NCBI GenBank assembly: GCA_023450085.1
Contig: JAEXHI010000030.1
Span: 124,001-188,000, forward strand
Reading direction: 5' to 3'
Length of the DNA stretch: 64,000 nt
Origin: Bacteroidota bacterium
GTDB lineage: Bacteria; Bacteroidota; Bacteroidia; Sphingobacteriales; Sphingobacteriaceae
Position numbers and translations under genes: made by a program. Position 1 is the stretch's first letter. Each line of letters starts with the position of its first letter. The notes under the pieces were generated by a model. It did not search any database, was not told the DNA's origin, and was given only the letters and a program-made list of their open reading frames with translations. Below, piece after piece: positions 59,171-64,000 of the stretch.

Positions 59171-60579
59171 TTTGTGGTTTCGCTGTCTTTTACTTTAACT
59201 ATTTGTGCCATCATTTCTGCTTCAACGGCTATTCTGTCGCCAACCATTCCCACACCTTTCATTTGCGCAATTCCTCTACGGATAGGTTCTACCAAATCGC
59301 ATCTAAAAACAAGGGTATCACCAGGCAGCACTTGCGACCTAAAACGAACATTGTCGATTTTAAGGAAATAGGTAAGATAGTTTTCAGGATCTGGAACGGT
59401 GCTCAACACCAAAATTCCTCCTGTTTGAGCCATGGCCTCTACCTGCAACACTCCAGGAAACACTGGTGCTCCAGGGAAATGACCTTTGAAAAACTCCTCG
59501 TTCATACTTACGTTCTTTACGCCAACCACGTGGGTTTTAGATAGCTCCATCACCTTGTCTACAAACAAAAATGGTTGTCTGTGTGGCAAAATCTTCATGA
59601 CTTCTACCACGTCGAAAAGAGGCTTTGCATTCACGTCATAAGCACTCGTTTTCTTTTTGCCTTTGTCTTTTTTAATAGCGGCTTTAATTTTTTTCGCGAA
59701 AGCTACATTGGCAGCATGTCCCGGTCTAGCGGCCATGATATGGCCTTTTAAATGTACGCCCACCAAAGCCAAATCACCAATCATATCCAATAGTTTATGA
59801 CGGGCAGGCTCATTTTGATAGCGCAGTTCCATATTATTTAAAATACCCTGCGGCGCAACATCTATTTCTTCTCTATTGAATATTTTGGCCAGATGTCTTA
59901 ATTCATCTTTGGTAACTTCCTTATCTACAATCACAATGGCATTGTTCAAGTCGCCACCTTTGATCAAGTTATGTTGTAGCTGATATTCTAATTCATGTAA
60001 AAAACAGAAAGTACGGCAAGAGGCAATTTCTTTTTTGAACTCGCCAATACTGGTAATTCCTGCATGTTGGCTACCCAATACCGGAGAGTTATAGTCGATC
60101 ATACACGTAAAACGGTAATCATCTAAAGGCATAGCTACAATTTCTACGCTTCTCTCTGGCTCAGTATAAGTAATGTTATGCGGGATGGTATAATATTCTC
60201 TATCGGCATTTTGCAAAGCGCTGCCCACCTGTTCCAACACTTCAATAAATTTGATGGAACTTCCATCCATAATTGGGGTTTCTGGACCGTCAACTTTAAT
60301 CAGAACGTTATCCAGATCCATGCCCACCAAAGAGGCCATTACGTGCTCTACCGTGCTAACGCTTGCACCATTTTGAGAAATGGTAGTTCCTCTGGCAGTG
60401 TCGGTTACGTTGTCACAATCTGCATCAATTATTGGTTCTCCGGGTAAATCTACACGCTGAAATTTAAAGCCGTGATTTTCTGGTGCCGGGCAAAAAGTTA
60501 AGGTTACATTCGCTCCGGTATGAAGTCCAACGCCTTTAACCGAGATTTCGCCTTTAATAGTTCTTTGCTTAACGTTCAT
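59167..60579 (-). CDS. lpxC/fabZ: bifunctional UDP-3-O-acyl-GlcNAc deacetylase / 3-hydroxyacyl-ACP dehydratase
   Basis: 470 residues. LpxC part, about 1-300: GVGLHTGANVTLTFCP, STVEHVMASL, and zinc motif ARHKLLDMIGDLAL. FabZ part, about 320-465: ILPHRQPFLFVDKV and FPGAPVFPGVLQVEAMAQ with the catalytic His/Glu. The fusion of LpxC and FabZ is typical of Bacteroidota and couples lipid A and fatty acid synthesis. It lies between lpxD and lpxA, overlapping both. Confidence 0.95.
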   Translation of the reverse strand: MNVKQRTIKGEISVKGVGLHTGANVTLTFCPAPENHGFKFQRVDLPGEPIIDADCDNVTDTARGTTISQNGASVSTVEHVMASLVGMDLDNVLIKVDGPETPIMDGSSIKFIEVLEQVGSALQNADREYYTIPHNITYTEPERSVEIVAMPLDDYRFTCMIDYNSPVLGSQHAGITSIGEFKKEIASCRTFCFLHELEYQLQHNLIKGGDLNNAIVIVDKEVTKDELRHLAKIFNREEIDVAPQGILNNMELRYQNEPARHKLLDMIGDLALVGVHLKGHIMAARPGHAANVAFAKKIKAAIKKDKGKKKTSAYDVNAKPLFDVVEVMKILPHRQPFLFVDKVMELSKTHVVGVKNVSMNEEFFKGHFPGAPVFPGVLQVEAMAQTGGILVLSTVPDPENYLTYFLKIDNVRFRSQVLPGDTLVFRCDLVEPIRRGIAQMKGVGMVGDRIAVEAEMMAQIVKVKDSETTK

Positions 60580-61652
60580 TATTGTGTTTGTGTTGTTGTC
60601 AATTTCTCAATGATAGCTGTAAGACCTGCTATCTTAGCTTCTAGTTCTCTTACTCTTTTGTCAACTTCTGGCAACTTCTTAAATATCACGGTTGAGCGCA
60701 TCCATTCCTTTAAAGGTTGGGCCGGACTTCCATGCCATTGTTTATTTTCTTCAGTGTCAAAATTTATTCCTGCCTGTGCACCAACTTGAGTTCCTCTACC
60801 CAAATTTAAATGTCCGGCAATACCTACCTGACCGCCAATTACCGAATTTTCTCCTAGCTTGGTGCTACCAGAAATTCCACTTTGAGCCGCCACTACTGAA
60901 TGTGATCCTACATCTACATTGTGTGCTATTTGGATCAGATTATCTAACTTAACGCCTTTACGTACGTAAGTAGATCCCATAGTTGCTCTGTCGATGGTCG
61001 TATTAGCTCCTATTTCCACATCATCTTCAATCACTACATTCCCAATTTGGGCTATCTTATTATAGGAGCCATCTGCTTGAGGTGCAAAGCCGAAGCCATC
61101 GCTGCCTATCACCGCATTAGCGTGGATAATTACCCTATCGCCCACTACGGTGTGCCTGTACAGCTTTACCCCAGGAAAAATTATTCCTTCGGCACCCACT
61201 TTGGTATCTGCACCAACATAACTTTGTGCATGTATTTTGGTATTATCTCCAATTACAACATTTTCCTCTACGCAACAAAATGGCCCGATATATACATTTT
61301 GGCCAATTTTTGCCGTAGGATGAACATAAGATGAGTTGTGAATTCCAACTTCGTCTTTGCTCATGTTCAGCACTTCGTTGTATTTATCCAACAAAATAGA
61401 AAAAGCACTGTAAGGATCTTTTACTTTCACCAAAGTGCTTTTTATTGGCTGTAAAGCCACAAAATCTTGGGAAACGATCACCACAGACGCTTCTGTTTTA
61501 TAAAGATAATTTTCGTACTTGGGATTAGATAAGAAGCAAAGAGAGCCAGCAGCGCCATCCTCTATTTTAGAAAGCGTACTCACTTGAGCGTTTTCATCGC
61601 CTTCTATGGTTCCATTTAAAAATTCGCCTATCTGCTTGGCAGTAAATTGCAT
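60579..61652 (-). CDS. lpxD: UDP-3-O-(3-hydroxyacyl)glucosamine N-acyltransferase
   Basis: 357 residues. N-terminal uridine-binding domain (about 1-95: FTAKQIGEFLNGTIEGDENAQV in parts), then left-handed beta-helix (about 110-310) with VIHANAVIGSDGFGFAPQADG and IAHNVDVGSHSVVAAQSGISGST in parts. The catalytic His is in IQIAHNVDVG. A helical end (KKLPEVDKRVRELEAKIAGL) is present. It is the first lpx gene of the cluster; its stop overlaps lpxC/fabZ. Confidence 0.95.
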   Translation of the reverse strand: MQFTAKQIGEFLNGTIEGDENAQVSTLSKIEDGAAGSLCFLSNPKYENYLYKTEASVVIVSQDFVALQPIKSTLVKVKDPYSAFSILLDKYNEVLNMSKDEVGIHNSSYVHPTAKIGQNVYIGPFCCVEENVVIGDNTKIHAQSYVGADTKVGAEGIIFPGVKLYRHTVVGDRVIIHANAVIGSDGFGFAPQADGSYNKIAQIGNVVIEDDVEIGANTTIDRATMGSTYVRKGVKLDNLIQIAHNVDVGSHSVVAAQSGISGSTKLGENSVIGGQVGIAGHLNLGRGTQVGAQAGINFDTEENKQWHGSPAQPLKEWMRSTVIFKKLPEVDKRVRELEAKIAGLTAIIEKLTTTQTQ

Positions 61653-61754
61653 CCTACAAAGTTAAATGTTAAATTGATATGAACAAATTATCCGTTGTCT
61701 GTCTTGATAAGACCAAATAACGAGATTTTTGGTTCATTATTTTGTTAAAAAAAG

Positions 61755-62978
61755 CTAAATATCTCTCACGTAGCACAGTATATGCTTCTTAACGGTTTTA
61801 TCTAATGATTCTAAATTAGATAAATCTGAAGCTTTTGCAATATCTAGCAGGGTGCCATTTTTCAATAAAATATTAATATTACTGCTTTCAGCATTATAGG
61901 CTCTATTGGTAATGGCGTCTGTAAAGACAAAATATTTGAGGTCATCCTCAATAATTTCCAATCTTTGAGCAATACCAGACCTTAATTGCGCTACTCGTTG
62001 AGGGTCTGGGGGATCATTGCTAATTTCTACTTTATAAAGTTTTCTAGCGCTCAACATTCTGCATAACCTCGACAGAATGATATCATCACTATCCGTCCAA
62101 ACTTTAATGGATGCATAAATATCTTGGTCATCCAGTTTTGCAAATTGTGCCAAATGAATCTCCTCTTGAAAAAAATTAGCCTCACTCACCTCTTTTTGAA
62201 GAAAATGCTGAAGGGCAGGCGTAGCAAAAAGCACCTCTCCCCTAGAGGTAAGTTGCTTTGCTCTTTCTAATATTTTCACCAAAAGCTGTTCTCCAGCAAT
62301 TACCGTTTTATGAAGGTAAACCTGCCAGTACATCAACCTGCGGGCAATCAAAAATTTCTCTACCGAATAAATTCCCTTTTCTTCAATCACCAATTGATCG
62401 TCTACCACATTAAACATTTTAATGATGCGATCAAAGCTAATTACCCCTTCACTTACCCCAGTATAAAAGCTGTCGCGATTGAGATAGTCCATCCTATCCA
62501 AATCAACTTGTCCAGAAATGAGTTGGCAGAAAAATTTCCGAGGGTATTGTCCTTTAAAGATGCTAATTGCTTTGCTGAGCTTTCCTCCAAACTCTTCATT
62601 GAGCTTGTTCATCATCAACAAAGAAATATCTTCGTGCTTAATTCCACGAGCCAGGGTGTGTTCCAAGGCATGTGAAAAAGGTCCATGACCTATATCGTGT
62701 AGTAAAATAGCAATAGTGGCCGCCTCTTCTTCCTCTGGACTAATTTCGTGGCCTTTATTTTTAAGCACTTCAATGGCAAGGCTCATGAGGTGCATGGCTC
62801 CCAAAGCATGATGAAACCTGGTGTTTAATGCGCCAGGATAAACAATATGTGTCATAGCCAACTGCTTAATATACCTTAAGCGTTGAAAATAGGGATGTGA
62901 AATAAGGTCAAAAACAAGTTCCGAAGGAATGGTGATGAAACCGTAAACGGGGTCGTTGATGATTTTCTTTTTGTTCAT
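61755..62978 (-). CDS. HD domain phosphohydrolase
   Basis: 407 residues. HD motif: RFHHALGAMHLMSLA and IAILLHDIGHGPFSHALEHT (about 56-106), followed by DLDRMDYLNRDSFYTG (about 179). It resembles dNTP triphosphohydrolase-type HD proteins. It probably hydrolyses nucleotides, with activity and substrate not certain. It lies 102 bases upstream of lpxD on the same strand and is divergent from porX. Confidence 0.88.
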   Translation of the reverse strand: MNKKKIINDPVYGFITIPSELVFDLISHPYFQRLRYIKQLAMTHIVYPGALNTRFHHALGAMHLMSLAIEVLKNKGHEISPEEEEAATIAILLHDIGHGPFSHALEHTLARGIKHEDISLLMMNKLNEEFGGKLSKAISIFKGQYPRKFFCQLISGQVDLDRMDYLNRDSFYTGVSEGVISFDRIIKMFNVVDDQLVIEEKGIYSVEKFLIARRLMYWQVYLHKTVIAGEQLLVKILERAKQLTSRGEVLFATPALQHFLQKEVSEANFFQEEIHLAQFAKLDDQDIYASIKVWTDSDDIILSRLCRMLSARKLYKVEISNDPPDPQRVAQLRSGIAQRLEIIEDDLKYFVFTDAITNRAYNAESSNINILLKNGTLLDIAKASDLSNLESLDKTVKKHILCYVRDI

Positions 62979-63143
62979 TTTTCAATTTGTTGGAACGTTG
63001 AAAGGTTAGAATGTTGGAACGTTACCAACCGCAAACTAAAAACTGCCAACTTTAATTATTGCGGTACAAAAATTGCTATTTTTATCGACAGTAAAGAAGC
63101 CAAGCGCTTTTTAATCTCTTAATTTACAAAAAAAGGAAATAAG

Positions 63144-64000
63144 ATGCAGGAAACGAAGATATTATGGGCAGACGACGAAATTAATCTGCTGAAGCCACAT
63201 ATTTTATTGCTGAACGAAAAAGGCTACGCTGTGAGTACTTTTACCAACGGCAACGACGCGCTAGAGGCTTTTGCAAAAGAACATTTTGATTTGGTTTTCT
63301 TAGATGAAAATATGCCTGGCCTTACGGGGTTAGAAACACTTTCTGCCATCAAGAATATCCGTTCTGATGTTCCTGTGGTGCTGATTACCAAAAGCGAAGA
63401 AGAAAATTTGATGGAGGATGCCATTGGCTCTAAAATAGATGACTATTTGATTAAGCCAGTAAATCCAAAACAGGTGCTCCTGACCATCAAAAAATTGATA
63501 GACAATAAAAGGCTGGTAAGTGCAAAAACATCTTCCGCCTATCAGCAAGATTTTAGACGTTTAGGGATGACGCTAAATGACAAGTTGAGCTACGACGAAT
63601 GGGTAGAAGTATATAAAAAATTAGTTTTCTGGGAGCTTGAGCTAGAAAAATTGGACGACCCTCAGATGCATGAAATTTTAACCATGCAAAAGGCGGAAGC
63701 AAACATGCAGTTCTCAAAATTCGTAGAAAATCATTACTTGGATTGGATTAATGGCAGTGCAGATGCTCCTTTATTTTCACATGAGCTACTGAAGAAAAAA
63801 GTATTTCCATTGATCAACACTACCACCCCAGTGTTTTTTATTCTAATTGATAACTTGAGATATGACCAATGGAAAATCATTAACCCTTTAATTAGCGAAT
63901 ATTTCCGTTTAGAGGAAGAGGATACCTATTCGAGTATTTTACCTACAGCCACGCAATATGCCAGAAATGCTATTTTCTCAGGACTTACTCCCTTGGATAT
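63144..64000 (+). CDS. porX: PorX-like T9SS response regulator with PglZ domain (partial)
   Basis: Starts with ATG at 63144 and is open at the window end (285 complete codons seen). The receiver domain (about 1-120) has WADDE, FLDENMPGL (phosphoacceptor Asp) and LIKPVNPKQ (Lys). A linker leads to the start of the PglZ (alkaline phosphatase-like) domain: TPVFFILIDNLRYDQWK (about 230). This is the PorX architecture; PorX, activated by PorY, controls type IX secretion genes. Its presence agrees with the T9SS sorting-domain protein at 37210. Confidence 0.9.
   Translation, partial: MQETKILWADDEINLLKPHILLLNEKGYAVSTFTNGNDALEAFAKEHFDLVFLDENMPGLTGLETLSAIKNIRSDVPVVLITKSEEENLMEDAIGSKIDDYLIKPVNPKQVLLTIKKLIDNKRLVSAKTSSAYQQDFRRLGMTLNDKLSYDEWVEVYKKLVFWELELEKLDDPQMHEILTMQKAEANMQFSKFVENHYLDWINGSADAPLFSHELLKKKVFPLINTTTPVFFILIDNLRYDQWKIINPLISEYFRLEEEDTYSSILPTATQYARNAIFSGLTPLD

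Noticed and set aside
62988..63023. Direct repeat TGTTGGAACGTT, two copies 24 bases apart upstream of porX
   Set aside because: Two copies of a 12-base word alone are weak evidence for an operator, and no dyad is present.
1..64000. CRISPR arrays, tRNA or rRNA genes
   Set aside because: No regularly spaced repeats and no cloverleaf or rRNA sequence were noticed; short RNAs without clear structure could be missed by eye.

Overview
The window looks like the chromosome of a Bacteroidota bacterium, most likely Sphingobacteriaceae (Pedobacter-like). Signs of this are secreted proteins with signal peptides ending in ..AQ, a T9SS sorting-domain protein, the T9SS regulator PorX, a fused LpxC/FabZ, an outer-membrane beta-barrel protein with a CarboxypepD_reg-like domain, few Shine-Dalgarno sequences and promoters of the TTTG/TAnnTTTG type. 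No tRNA, rRNA or CRISPR array was seen.

Layout. 1-1904: end of a receiver domain, then CheR, CheB and a single-domain response regulator. 2121-10218: ordinary host genes (outer-membrane receptor-like protein, M49-like peptidase, lipoprotein amidase, unknown envelope proteins, a TPR protein). 10530-35561: a 25 kb Mu-like transposable element. 35626-64000: host genes (thioredoxin/peroxiredoxin cluster, secreted T9SS protein, secreted peptidases, aldehyde dehydrogenase, dioxygenase, YceI, HMA-AraC regulator, cyclophilin, exonuclease III, hutI-hutG, formyl-THF cyclo-ligase, two tandem EF-P genes, ABC ATPase, the lpxD-lpxC/fabZ-lpxA block, an HD hydrolase, porX).

The element is the main result. 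It has a LexA-like repressor, a Ner-like regulator, MuA-type transposase, MuB-type ATPase and DUF3164 protein at its left end, as in transposable phages. It then carries a lysin and a full contractile-tail set: sheath, tube, tail chaperone with a classic A AAA AAG -1 frameshift site, short tape measure, hub, spike, LysM-like protein, baseplate J and I, collar fibre and three related long fibres. I find no terminase, portal, protease or major capsid gene. The best reading is a headless, transposable phage-tail element: a tailocin that moves as a Mu-like transposon, or a tail-encoding satellite. A 5-bp GCAAA duplication with TG...CA ends marks its probable borders.

Regulation can be partly read from the sequence. 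The same operator (ATAAACA-N4-TGTTTAT, overlapping a TAnnTTTG box) lies before the ner-transposase operon and before a small Mor/C-like HTH gene. Three dyads spaced 21-22 bp apart lie in the divergent region before the lysin-tail operon. This suggests a cascade repressor -> early genes and small activator -> late tail genes, as in Mu. Four fibre-module proteins carry Sec signal peptides, which is odd for tail parts built in the cytoplasm.
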